DNA of 34,142 nt. Source: Terriglobia bacterium. Lineage in GTDB: Bacteria; Acidobacteriota; Terriglobia; Terriglobales; Acidobacteriaceae. Made by a program: the position numbers and the translations under genes. Each line of letters starts with the position of its first letter. Position 1 is the first letter of the stretch. Shown in pieces: positions 1 to 7,637 of the stretch. The stretch is from the NCBI GenBank assembly GCA_020073395.1, contig JAIQFF010000116.1, positions 1 to 34,142 on the forward strand, read 5' to 3'. The notes beneath the pieces are model-generated. The model did no database searches, was not told where the DNA came from, and worked only from the letters and a program-made list of their open reading frames with translations.

Positions 1-120
1 ACAACCTTGGTCGTGCCCGTAAACTGTCGAAAATGGACTGTGTTTTAGCGCCTGAGGTTTGCTGTTCCAGCTCTAGCGGAGTCTTTCCGCAACCGTCCCG
101 GCGAGTGAAAAATCACAAAA

Positions 121-975
121 TCATTGTGTTCTTCCCTGCGAAGGATCGGCGCTGGCCGCGGTATTTAAATCCACATACAGGTGCTGAGCAAGATCGATCC
201 CTGGCGGATAGCAACTTCCGTCGCGGTCGTAATTGGCGGGACATCCGGCGGCAACGTCCGGCCTCTTCGGAGATTGCGCAAACTGCCATACCTCCGCGAA
301 GTCAATGCGGCTCTCGCCGGGGCTGGGCGGAGGCTTGGGGAAGGCGCATCCCGGCGAAGGCGGACAGGCATCGTTCGCGACCCAGTACACGATCTTCCTT
401 CCGCCTGAATTTTGCCGGATATCTTCAGCGGTGACAACGGACGCGCCGCCATCCTCCTTGGTCGCGATGCCGGAGCAATAGATGCCGGCGCGGAAACCGG
501 CCGCGGCCACACCGTCCACCCACGCGTAGATGTACGCCCTCTGCTCGGGCAGCATTCGGCCCCCTTCCTCCTGGTCAAGAAAGAATATCGTTCCGCCAGG
601 AAAGCCTTCGCGCCGCGCGGAGGCAACGGCTGCCTCGGCATCGGATTTGCCCAGCCTGCCGGCACTCGAAACCGTTTTCAATTGGGAGAAAAGCCTTCCG
701 TTGAAAAGCACTAGAAATCCGAAACCCGCTGATTGCAGCGCCTGCCGCTTCCCTGCCCAGGTGTTCGTCTTTTCGCCCGGAGGACGGTTAAGCCAGAAGC
801 CCGCGTAGGAGAATGTCTGCCGCAGCAACCGCAGGTTCGCGCCTCCGGGATAGTCGTTGCGGTCAAAACCCAGATAGGTGGATGCGGGCGTAGAAGGCGC
901 GGACTGCGGTGTCATGTTCAGGCTGAGAGCGATTATCAGGACCGTCGTTAATCGGATTCGGGGAAGGCGCTGCAT
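121..975 (-). CDS. Secreted DUF1906 (Rv2525c-like glycoside-hydrolase-fold) protein
   Basis: A 284-residue protein with a short basic N-terminus and a hydrophobic stretch (about residues 9-22) that reads as a signal peptide, so it is probably exported. The mature part begins with the YLGFD motif near residue 34. It continues with the pattern of the DUF1906/Rv2525c-like family, which has a TIM-barrel fold related to GH25 lysozymes: FFLDQEEGG near residue 151, a GIYCSG strand near 184 and a WQFAQ strand near 230. Acidic residues at strand ends would suit a glycosidase-like site, but the substrate is unknown; cell-wall glycans are the usual guess for the family. It stands alone, with no operon partner in the first 120 bases of the window, where I see no gene. 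Confidence 0.8.
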   Translation of the reverse strand: MQRLPRIRLTTVLIIALSLNMTPQSAPSTPASTYLGFDRNDYPGGANLRLLRQTFSYAGFWLNRPPGEKTNTWAGKRQALQSAGFGFLVLFNGRLFSQLKTVSSAGRLGKSDAEAAVASARREGFPGGTIFFLDQEEGGRMLPEQRAYIYAWVDGVAAAGFRAGIYCSGIATKEDGGASVVTAEDIRQNSGGRKIVYWVANDACPPSPGCAFPKPPPSPGESRIDFAEVWQFAQSPKRPDVAAGCPANYDRDGSCYPPGIDLAQHLYVDLNTAASADPSQGRTQ

Positions 976-1035
976 GGTCAGATGTTACTGGGTTTTTGGC
1001 CACGCGGACGCTGCAGATTGAGTTCCGACAGAAAG

Positions 1036-1066
1036 CAGGTCCCTCGACTGCGCTCTGGATGACAGG
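1036..1066. repeat. Dispersed intergenic repeat, single arm
   Basis: The stretch reading CAGGTCCCTCGACTGCGCTC and then TGGATGACAG resembles one arm of the dispersed 'TCATCCTGAG...AAGGATCTG' type of bacterial intergenic repeat. A better-preserved two-armed version lies at 20854-20951. It sits between the DUF1906 gene and moaA. No coding sense is visible. Confidence 0.4.
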
Positions 1067-1110
1067 GTTGTGGAGGGGAAAAAAACAAAACAATTGACGG
1101 CGGAGAGCCG

Positions 1111-2136
1111 CTAACCGCCGATGTGCACCATGGTACGGGACGCGGGCACGAAATCCGGTTCGCCGATGTGGTGGCGCTCTTCTTTCTTCTCGATCACGCC
1201 GCGAATGAATTCCGCCAATTCTTCATCGGACGCGCCACGGCGCATCTGACCATGCAGGTCGTGGTCCCAAACCGAGAACAGGCAAGTACGAATCTTGCCG
1301 TCGGAGGTGATGCGAATGCGGCTGCAGTGGCCGCAGAAGGGATGAGATACCGGCGCGATGATGCCGATTTCTCCGATGCCGTCGTCGAAGTGGTAGCGGC
1401 GTGCGGTTTCGCTGCGGGCGTGCGGAATTTCCACCAGCGGCCGGTATTCGCCCATGCGGTGCAGGACTTCATCGAGTTTCACTACCGTATTCGGCGACCA
1501 GACGCGGTCTTCTTCCAGCGGCATGAACTCGATGAAGCGCACCACCACGCCTTCTTCGCGGGCAAACATGCCGAAGGGAATTATTTGGTCTTCGTTGAAG
1601 CCGCGCATCAGCACGCAGTTGACTTTCACCGGCCACAGACCCGCGCGGCGGGACGCCCGGATGCCGGCCAGGACGTTGTCGTATCCCTCGGGCACGCGTG
1701 TGATGCGGGCGAAGCGGTCGGGATCGACCGCGTCCATGCTAACGGTGACGCGGCGTAGCCCGGCATCTTTGAGCGGCTGCGCCAGGTCGGCCAGGAGATG
1801 GCCGTTGGTGGTCAGGGCGATGTCGAGGTCATCTCCATCGGTGGTGCGCAGCTTGGCCAATTGGCGGACGAAATCCACCACACCCCTGCGCAACAGCGGT
1901 TCTCCGCCCGTGATGCGGACCTTTTGGATTCCACGTTCGACGAGCACGCGGGCCATACGCAGATAGTCGGCGAAAGGCAGATCGCCGTAGAGCGCGCCTT
2001 CATTACCGGTGCGGCAGTAAACACACTTGTAGTTGCAGCGATCGGTGACCGATATCCGCAGATCGGTGATGGCGCGGCCGAATTTGTCGGTAAGAGGCAC
2101 GGCTTTTAGCAATTGGCAATTGGCACTTAGCTTCAT
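1111..2136 (-). CDS. moaA: GTP 3',8-cyclase MoaA (molybdenum cofactor biosynthesis)
   Basis: Radical-SAM enzyme that, in the known pathway, converts GTP to 3',8-cyclo-GTP in the first step of molybdenum cofactor synthesis. The N-terminal cluster motif CNYKCVYC (CxxxCxxC) follows LRISVTDR. A TGGEPLLR segment follows, and the C-terminal second cluster motif is CGHC with a third Cys 13 residues later. The protein ends in the Gly-Gly pair typical of MoaA. The reading frame stays open to 2331, but the extra 65 residues have no MoaA character. I place the start at ATG 2136 (341 aa); GTG 2100 is a real alternative, giving VPLTDKFGR at the N-terminus. Neither has a clear ribosome-binding site, and the ATG lies in the loop of a long inverted repeat. 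No other moa gene is nearby. The cofactor would serve enzymes such as the oxidoreductase at 19357-20076. Confidence 0.93.
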   Translation of the reverse strand: MKLSANCQLLKAVPLTDKFGRAITDLRISVTDRCNYKCVYCRTGNEGALYGDLPFADYLRMARVLVERGIQKVRITGGEPLLRRGVVDFVRQLAKLRTTDGDDLDIALTTNGHLLADLAQPLKDAGLRRVTVSMDAVDPDRFARITRVPEGYDNVLAGIRASRRAGLWPVKVNCVLMRGFNEDQIIPFGMFAREEGVVVRFIEFMPLEEDRVWSPNTVVKLDEVLHRMGEYRPLVEIPHARSETARRYHFDDGIGEIGIIAPVSHPFCGHCSRIRITSDGKIRTCLFSVWDHDLHGQMRRGASDEELAEFIRGVIEKKEERHHIGEPDFVPASRTMVHIGG

Positions 2137-2160
2137 GGCTAAATGCCAATTGCTAATTGC
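2109..2160. repeat. Long inverted repeat around the moaA start
   Basis: The arms GCAATTGGCAATTGGCA (2109-2125) and TGCCAATTGCTAATTGC (2144-2160) are complementary at 16 of 17 positions. The stem continues inward as TTAGC/GCTAA, leaving a loop of about six bases that contains the ATG assigned to moaA. A related element with the same AATTGGC/GCCAATT core is at 15428-15509, so this is a dispersed repeat family. The rest of the 2161-2471 gap holds another degraded repeat and no gene I can support. Confidence 0.8.
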
Positions 2161-2290
2161 TTCCTTTTGAACCCACGCAGGAAAGGACACAGACAGGCGG
2201 GAACATCCCGGCAGCTGTTTCCTTTCCAATGGCTTCTCGTGAAGCCGGGAGGCGCGGGCGTTTCCACCTGCACCCTCGGGGTTGGCGTTT

Positions 2291-2358
2291 CTTTGCGAAC
2301 TTTGCAACTCCTTGGCGATCCTTGCAGTCAAGAGCTATTAACCGCAAAGGACGCAAAG
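2291..2358. repeat. Inverted repeat of the AACCGCAAAG family
   Basis: The arms CTTTGCGAACTTTGC (2291-2305) and GCAAAGGACGCAAAG (2344-2358) are complementary at 13 of 15 positions. A second copy with the same arms is at 12169-12261. It is non-coding, lies upstream of moaA, and looks like a small palindromic dispersed repeat. Confidence 0.65.
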
Positions 2359-2471
2359 AAAACCATCCCTCGCCGCCGCAGCCAGAGTATGCCCGAAGGC
2401 TGGGGCGGTCGGAAACTCACTAGCATTATAGACCGTCGCTGACCACACTTGCGGTCGCGAAGGCCGATCCC

Positions 2472-3059
2472 CTAGCGCGGGGATTTGAAAGTCACCATGG
2501 CGAGAATCTCTTTCACCCGTGCCTGCGAGGGGGCTTCAACCTGGAGGGAAACAATATAGCCATTCAGGAATGTCGTGTACATGCCTTGAAAGTGAGCTAG
2601 CCCTGGTCCTCCACTCTTCATCGTCGCCTGGACAAAGCGCAAACCCGATATCTCGATGGGAGATTCTTCCTGGACGGTTACCAGACCTTCCTTTTCAAAC
2701 TGATGGCGAACGCTGCGCAGGTACTGATCGGGCGAATGGATCAACGGATTGGCGGAAAGAGCGTCCGCGAGTATTGCGATTGAATACTTGTTTTGCCAAT
2801 TCTTGGCGTTTGCCTCCACGGCGACCAGCCTCGCCCTCTTCCCTTGTGAGCTGATGAAACTACCCTGAGTGAAGTTCCCGCCAACGGTGGTAAGAGTGAG
2901 GCCAAAGTAGTCGTTTCTCTACTGATTGCCAGTCACGCGACCTTCCGCGTAAACGGCGGAAATGTCCTTGATTGAACTCTGAGCCGCGGCGACTGCCCAC
3001 GATGCACACACGAAAGCGAGGCCAGCCAGCGCTTTCCGTCGTATTGGGTTCCTCCCCAT
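2472..3059 (-). pseudogene. Secreted hypothetical protein interrupted by an in-frame TAG
   Basis: Reading from ATG 3059, which has a GGGGAG ribosome-binding site seven bases upstream, the frame gives a signal-peptide-like N-terminus (MGRNPIRRKALAGLAFVCAS) and then AEGRVTGNQ. A TAG stop follows at 2921-2919. The same frame continues without further breaks as RNDYFGLTLTTVGGNF to a normal stop at 2472, about 195 codons in total. The sequence across the stop is typical of small acidobacterial secreted proteins with a Y-x-N-x-YFGL motif, which suggests that the TAG replaced a tyrosine codon. It is either a recent nonsense mutation, a sequencing error or, less likely, readthrough. The product is not recognised. 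The gene ends 140 bases before the 2291-2358 repeat. Confidence 0.7.
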
Positions 3060-3076
3060 CACATCTCCCCTCGAGT

Positions 3077-3853
3077 CTACGGTTTTCCTGCCAGAGCCTT
3101 GCCGATCGTCCCTTCCGCCAGCGGGGCCATGATCTTGAACCCGGCGGCGTTGGGATGCAGTCCGTCTTCCGCTAGCTCGCGTTTCAGCAGGCCTTTGTCG
3201 TCCACCATGGACGTGAAGTAGTCCAGATATACAAGGCCGTTGGCGGCACAATAGTCGTTCAGCCAGCGATTAAGCGCCAGGATCTTCTCGGGAGAGCGCT
3301 GGGCAAAAAAATCCTGCGATTTGGGCGTGTAGTTGTGCACCGGCAGCACCGAGGAGAACACCACCGCAATGTGATTCGCTCGCGCTAGTTCCGCCAGCGA
3401 GGCGTAGTCGGCCTCGATGTCTTCGAGGCGCATGGGGCCTGTGTTTCCGGCGATGTCGTTGGTGCCGGCCAGAATGACCACCACTTTGGGATGCAGGTCA
3501 ATGACATCCTGGCGGAAGCGAACCAGCATTTGTGGTGTGGTCTGCCCCCCAATGCCGCGGTTGAGGTAGGGCTTGCCGGGAAAATAGTCTTCGAGCTTCC
3601 AGATATCGGTGATGGAATCTCCGAAGAAGACGACCCGGTTCTCGCCAGGCGCGGGTGGCTTGAGGGCAGCGTTAGCCTCACGGTAACGTGCGAGCTGCCC
3701 GTAATCGTCAGTGAAGACCGCAATACGTGAGGCCCGGTACTGGTCGAGGCCGGCAAAGCCGGTGGTGGGAATGGCGGGTTGCTGGGCAGAGGCGCAGAGC
3801 GTCAGGCCCACGATGGATGCCAAAGCGATAAGGCGACGCGATGTCAGCAGCAT
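3077..3853 (-). CDS. Secreted SGNH/GDSL-family hydrolase
   Basis: A 258-residue esterase or lipase-like protein. A signal peptide covers about residues 1-23 (basic start, hydrophobic core, ASAQQ cleavage region). The SGNH blocks are all visible: FFGDSIT with nucleophile Ser80, RGIGG at about 99-103, GTND at 120-123, and DGLHPN with catalytic Asp220 and His223. This arrangement resembles the platelet-activating-factor acetylhydrolase-like GDSL enzymes that remove acetyl or acyl groups from sugars or lipids. The substrate cannot be told from sequence. Its stop lies only 17 bases before the ATG of the interrupted gene at 3059, so the two were probably co-transcribed. Confidence 0.9.
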   Translation of the reverse strand: MLLTSRRLIALASIVGLTLCASAQQPAIPTTGFAGLDQYRASRIAVFTDDYGQLARYREANAALKPPAPGENRVVFFGDSITDIWKLEDYFPGKPYLNRGIGGQTTPQMLVRFRQDVIDLHPKVVVILAGTNDIAGNTGPMRLEDIEADYASLAELARANHIAVVFSSVLPVHNYTPKSQDFFAQRSPEKILALNRWLNDYCAANGLVYLDYFTSMVDDKGLLKRELAEDGLHPNAAGFKIMAPLAEGTIGKALAGKP

Positions 3854-3971
3854 ACTGTTCCCTCAACGATGCTAAAGATCGGCCAGCCAAGAGATTTTCC
3901 GCCTTGGCGCCGCGACCGCCCGTGTAACGGAGCGTTAGACAAACTAACGCTTTCGGTCGCTTTCGGCAATG

Positions 3972-3992
3972 TGTATACTCGACGTATATACA
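3972..3992 (+). promoter_or_regulatory. Palindromic operator/promoter of the vapBC pair
   Basis: The six-base arms TGTATA (3972-3977) and TATACA (3987-3992) are perfectly complementary around a nine-base centre and lie 18 bases before the antitoxin ATG. AbrB-type VapB antitoxins usually bind such palindromes to autoregulate their operon. The AT-rich right arm could also serve as a -10 region. Confidence 0.6.
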
Positions 3993-4010
3993 TTGTCCAA
4001 GGAGGTTGCC

Positions 4011-4238
4011 ATGGGTACGGCCAAGGTATTCCGCTCAGGAAACAGCCAGGCAGTGAGGCTGCCGAAACAATTCCGCTTGAAGAGCAAAGAAGTCGAAATT
4101 TTCCGCCGGGGAAAAGAGATCGTCTTGCGAGAGAAGGACGGGACCATGGCGCGTGCGTTCGATCTGCTGGCTGGGTTGCCGGACGATGTTGAGGTTGACC
4201 GCCGAAAAGATTACCCGCAGAAGCGCAAGGGCGTTTAG
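4011..4238 (+). CDS. vapB: VapB-type antitoxin (AbrB/SpoVT fold)
   Basis: A 75-residue protein with the beginning typical of the MazE/VapB AbrB-like DNA-binding fold: AKVFRSGNSQAVRLPKQFR, then a VEIFRRGKEIVL strand pair. The C-terminal tail (residues 45-75) is acidic then basic and would wrap the toxin. I choose ATG 4011 because AAGGAGG lies five bases upstream; the frame is open to an earlier in-frame start at 3969 but without a ribosome-binding site. It would neutralise the PIN toxin encoded immediately downstream and, with it, repress the operon through the palindrome at 3972-3992. Confidence 0.9.
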   Translation: MGTAKVFRSGNSQAVRLPKQFRLKSKEVEIFRRGKEIVLREKDGTMARAFDLLAGLPDDVEVDRRKDYPQKRKGV

Positions 4239-4646
4239 ATGGAGCCGCGCTTTCTGTTGGACACGAACATTTGCATTTATATCCGGCAGGAGAGGCCGGA
4301 AGCAGTATTACGGCGGTTCCGCAGGCTCCGCCCGGGCGAAGCTGCGCTCTCGGTGATCACCTATGGGGAGCTGATGTACGGGGCGGCGAAGAGTTCGCAG
4401 CGGGAAGCGGCGCTGGAAAGGTTGCGCGAGCTCTTTTATTGGCTGCCGGCGCTCCCCCTGCCGGAATCCGCGGCGGAAGCCTACGGGACGATCCGCGCAG
4501 AACTGGCCTCCAGGGGCGAAATGATCGGCAATAACGACCTCTGGATTGCTGCCCACGCCGTTGCATCAGGGTTGACCCTGGTCACCAACAACGAAAGAGA
4601 GTTCCGACGGGTACGCGGCTTAAAGCTGCAGAATTGGGCAGGCTAA
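4239..4646 (+). CDS. vapC: VapC-type PIN-domain ribonuclease toxin
   Basis: A 135-residue single PIN domain. The metal-binding acidic residues expected of the family are present: Asp8 in LLDTN, Glu44 in TYGELMYG, Asp100 in GNNDLWIAA, and the TNNEREF motif at 116-122 near the C-terminus. VapC toxins cleave tRNA or rRNA and are held inactive by VapB. The ATG follows the antitoxin stop codon with no bases between (TAG-ATG), so translation is coupled. The nearest relatives appear to be the VapC enzymes of the FitB/VapC4-5 type, judged by the GNNDLWIAAHA segment. Confidence 0.92.
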   Translation: MEPRFLLDTNICIYIRQERPEAVLRRFRRLRPGEAALSVITYGELMYGAAKSSQREAALERLRELFYWLPALPLPESAAEAYGTIRAELASRGEMIGNNDLWIAAHAVASGLTLVTNNEREFRRVRGLKLQNWAG

Positions 4647-4680
4647 GGCATGATCTCTTTAACCGCGCAATTCGATTGCT

Positions 4681-4697
4681 GTCGAGCTGCGCTCGAC
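4681..4697. terminator. Hairpin between convergent vapC and ETF-QO genes
   Basis: GTCGAG-CTGCG-CTCGAC forms a six-base-pair stem with a five-base loop in the gap between two convergent genes. It has no T-tract, so a terminator role is plausible but not shown. Confidence 0.4.
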
Positions 4698-4734
4698 TGG
4701 ACGGGTCAGAGATCCGTCCCCACACGAACCCTGC

Positions 4735-6468
4735 CTACATGCCGTCGTAATTCGGCCCGCCGCCGCCTTCGGGCGGCACCCAGGTGATGATCTGGTAGGG
4801 GTCGGCGATGTCGCAGGTCTTGCAGTGTACGCAGTTCGACGGGTTCAGGCTGATACGTTTGCCATTGGTCTGAGTGGCGTCGTCCACCATCTCGTACACG
4901 TTGGCCGGGCAGAAATTCTGGCACGGGCTTCCGAATTCTTTTATGCAACGGGTGTTGCAGACATCAGTGTCGTGAATGACGAGGTGCGCCGGTTGGTCCT
5001 CTTCGTGCTTGGTGCCGGAGTGGTAGAGGTCGGTGAGCTTGTCGAAGGTCAGCTTGCCATCGCCTTTGGCGGGGCCGAGCAGGTGGGTTTCGTCGCCGCC
5101 GTCCGCAGGCAGTTCTGCGAGTTTCTTCAGGTGCTGATATCCCGCGCTTGAGGGATAACGATTGCGCAGGCCACGTCCGCCGGTAAACTGCTGCAGACCG
5201 GCATTGATCATTCCCCGCCAGAAACCATGCTCGAAGCCCTGGTGAAAGTTGCGGACTTTCCAGAGTTCGTCTTTGATCCAGCTGGATTCCACGCGCCGCT
5301 GAAAATCGCCCAAGCTGGCCGCGGAAAAATCGTCTTTCTTCAGCGCCTCAAATGCAGTCTCGGCGGCCAGCATGCCGCTCTTGATGGCGAGATGAATTCC
5401 CTTCAGGCGCTGCGAATTCAGGAAGCCCGCGGAGTCGCCGAGAATCATCCAGCCGTTTCCGGCCAGCGGCGGAATCGACCACCAGCCGCCGTAGGGCAGA
5501 GATTTGGCGCCGTAACGGATCATCTTGCCGCCGTCGAGAAGCCGGGCAACGAACGGGTGCTTCTTGAATTCTTGTAAGACGCGCTGAGGATCGAGACGCG
5601 GGTCGGGATAGTCGAGCCCGACGACGAAGCCGAGCGAGACTACGTTGTCTTTGCCGCCGTAGATCCAGGCGCCGCCGTATTCGTTCGTGGTTAGCGGCCA
5701 GCCCATGGTGTAGATGACTTCGCCGGGCGCGATGCGGCCAGCAGGGACTTCCCAGAGTTCCTTGATGCCCTGTCCGTAGGTTTGCGGGTTGCGGTCCTGG
5801 TCAAGGGCGAAGCGTGCGATGAGCTGCTTGGTGAGCGAGCCGCGCGTGCCTTCGGCGAGAATTACGACTTTGGCTTGCAAGTTATAGCCAGGTTCGAAGT
5901 TCGATTTCGGCTGATTTTGCTTGTCCACACCTTTGTCGTCAGTACGGACACCCGTGACGCGATCGCCCCCCTTGTCACCATCGAACAGCAATTCCGAGCC
6001 GGCAAACCCGGTGAAAATCGTAATCCCGGTTTCTTCTACCTTGCCTCCCAGCCACTTCACAAATCGGTTGAGCGAGATGACGTAGTTGCCATGATCGCGA
6101 AGTGGGGGTGGCGTGATGGGAAATTTGAATTTGCCCGACTGAGTGAAGAAGTAAACCGCCTCTTTTGTGACCGCTACCTCGAGCGGCGCTTCCTTCTCGA
6201 ATCCGGGGAGAAGTTCGCGCATGGAGCGGGGATCGAGCAGGGCGCCCGAGAGGCAGTGCTGCCCGATCTCGCGGGCCTTCTCGAGGACATAAATATTTTC
6301 TTTGCTGAGCGGCGAGTCAGGTTTGCTCGCGTTGTGCTGATCGATGAGCTGAGAGAGCCGCAGGGCGCACGCCATTCCGGCCGGGCCACCGCCGACGATG
6401 ACAACATCGGCGGGCATCTGGGGGCGTTCGATGTTCGGGAGTGGCTTGCGAAAAACTAACATATGCAA
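4735..6468 (-). CDS. Electron transfer flavoprotein:ubiquinone oxidoreductase (ETF-QO)
   Basis: A 577-residue membrane-associated flavoprotein that takes electrons from reduced ETF and reduces quinone. The FAD-binding motif VIVGGGPAGMACA is at residues 23-35. A GDSAGFLN segment follows in the middle third, then a long substrate/quinone region. The C-terminal ferredoxin-like domain supplies the 4Fe-4S ligands Cys520 (in FCPANVYE), Cys546, Cys549 and Cys552 (CVHCKTC). The ending, GGGGPNYDGM, matches the conserved tail of the family, and the length is normal. ATG 6468 and ATG 6462 are both possible starts. It lies downstream of etfB and etfA on the same strand and is probably the last gene of that operon, although a repeat element separates it from etfA. 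Confidence 0.96.
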   Translation of the reverse strand: MHMLVFRKPLPNIERPQMPADVVIVGGGPAGMACALRLSQLIDQHNASKPDSPLSKENIYVLEKAREIGQHCLSGALLDPRSMRELLPGFEKEAPLEVAVTKEAVYFFTQSGKFKFPITPPPLRDHGNYVISLNRFVKWLGGKVEETGITIFTGFAGSELLFDGDKGGDRVTGVRTDDKGVDKQNQPKSNFEPGYNLQAKVVILAEGTRGSLTKQLIARFALDQDRNPQTYGQGIKELWEVPAGRIAPGEVIYTMGWPLTTNEYGGAWIYGGKDNVVSLGFVVGLDYPDPRLDPQRVLQEFKKHPFVARLLDGGKMIRYGAKSLPYGGWWSIPPLAGNGWMILGDSAGFLNSQRLKGIHLAIKSGMLAAETAFEALKKDDFSAASLGDFQRRVESSWIKDELWKVRNFHQGFEHGFWRGMINAGLQQFTGGRGLRNRYPSSAGYQHLKKLAELPADGGDETHLLGPAKGDGKLTFDKLTDLYHSGTKHEEDQPAHLVIHDTDVCNTRCIKEFGSPCQNFCPANVYEMVDDATQTNGKRISLNPSNCVHCKTCDIADPYQIITWVPPEGGGGPNYDGM

Positions 6469-6474
6469 AACTTA

Positions 6475-6553
6475 GGCCACAGATTCAGTAAGGATTTTCA
6501 CGGATAAAACAACTCAGGAACTTGATCTGTGCAGATCCGTGTTGATCCGTGGC
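6475..6553. repeat. Inverted repeat between etfA and the ETF-QO gene
   Basis: The left part reads GGCCACAGATTCAGTAAGGA and continues through TTTTCACGGAT; the right part reads ATCTGTGCAGATCCGTGTTG and continues through ATCCGTGGC. The outer segments pair with each other imperfectly (CCACAGAT with ATCCGTGG, and the inner GGAT/ATCC parts). The element fills almost the whole 90-base gap and is probably a dispersed palindromic repeat. Confidence 0.55.
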
Positions 6554-6558
6554 TGATG

Positions 6559-7554
6559 TTACGCTCCAGCCTTTGCCTTTTTCACCTCTTCTATCAACGG
6601 CGGCACGATATCGAACAGATTTCCCACCACAGCAAAATCAGCAATCTCGAAGATCGGTGCCTCGGAATCTTTGTTTATCGCAATGATGGTGCGCGCGCCC
6701 TTCATGCCCACGATGTGCTGAATTGCGCCGCTGATGCCCAACGCAAGATACAGCTTGGGCGCAACCGTTTGTCCGGAAGACCCGATCTGGCGGTCCATGG
6801 GGAGCCATCCGGAGTCGCAGATGGGGCGCGATGCCGCCAGTTCACCACCCAGCGCTTCGGCGAGCTGTTTGGCCAGTTCAATGTTCTTCTGCTCTTTGAT
6901 CCCGCGGCCCACTGAGACTATGATTTCGGCCTGCGTCAGATCCACTGCCTGTTTGGCTTCCTTGAAAACTTCCTGCGGCTTGTTGCGAATGATGCCGTCA
7001 GCGATTTCCACCTTGACGGTTTCGACGGGCGCGGCGCCGCTGCCGGCGTCGACCTTGTCCCCGCGAAAGGCTCCGTTCTGGAAGGTGACAAACCACGGGG
7101 CATCGCAGGTAAAGCTTACGTCGGCGGCCAGCTTGCCCTGAAACATTTGGCGGGTAAAGAGCAGTTTGTCGCCATCTTTTTTGTATCCGATGCAATCGCT
7201 GATGGCGGTGCGGGCCATCGCGGTGGCCAGCTTGGGAACAAAATCGCGCACTTGATAAGTGTGCGGCATCAACACCAGCCTGGGTTGGTTGGAAGCGATG
7301 AATTGCTTGAGCGCTACCGCAAAGGCATCGGGGGTGTAGGGTTCAAGTTTCGGGGATTCAATTGCGTAAACTCTCGCGACCTTTTTGCCGGCGATTTCGT
7401 TGGCGAAGTTTGTCACTCCGCTGCCGGCGACGGCGGCTTCGAGAGTCCAGCCGGTCTCGGCGGCCAGCGCCTGCCCGGCGGTGAGGGTCTCCCACGAGAC
7501 GCGGTTCAGTTTCCCTTCGCGTTGTTCGACGATGACGAGGATGGAATCAGGCAT
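6559..7554 (-). CDS. etfA: Electron transfer flavoprotein alpha subunit
   Basis: A 331-residue FAD-carrying subunit of ETF, which accepts electrons from acyl-CoA and related dehydrogenases. The C-terminal FAD-binding domain is clear: SVGRGIK at 214-220, RPICDSGWLP near 243-252, SSGQTV at 259-264, and GISGAIQH at 273-280, which contacts the flavin. NLFDIVPPL near the C-terminus is also typical. The N-terminal half is the variable ETF domain I. It lies 83 bases after etfB on the same strand and before the ETF-QO gene, giving a complete dehydrogenase-to-quinone route. Confidence 0.96.
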   Translation of the reverse strand: MPDSILVIVEQREGKLNRVSWETLTAGQALAAETGWTLEAAVAGSGVTNFANEIAGKKVARVYAIESPKLEPYTPDAFAVALKQFIASNQPRLVLMPHTYQVRDFVPKLATAMARTAISDCIGYKKDGDKLLFTRQMFQGKLAADVSFTCDAPWFVTFQNGAFRGDKVDAGSGAAPVETVKVEIADGIIRNKPQEVFKEAKQAVDLTQAEIIVSVGRGIKEQKNIELAKQLAEALGGELAASRPICDSGWLPMDRQIGSSGQTVAPKLYLALGISGAIQHIVGMKGARTIIAINKDSEAPIFEIADFAVVGNLFDIVPPLIEEVKKAKAGA

Positions 7555-7637
7555 GATTTTCGTCTCGGATACAGGCCCGGACAGATGATTTATAAAAGAC
7601 CGGCGTTCCCAGATTTGAGTTCTCGGTTCTCAGTGAT

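Noticed and set aside
25..60. TGTCGA near the left edge as a possible ECF42 promoter
   Set aside because: No CGAC box 17 bases downstream and no A-rich tract before it; the only gene nearby is on the minus strand.
1..120. RNA gene or gene end at the left edge
   Set aside because: I found no tRNA-like cloverleaf, no start with a ribosome-binding site and no protein motif here.
2137..2331. 65-residue N-terminal extension of MoaA
   Set aside because: It has no MoaA character and reads through repeats; known MoaA proteins start just before LRISVTDRC.
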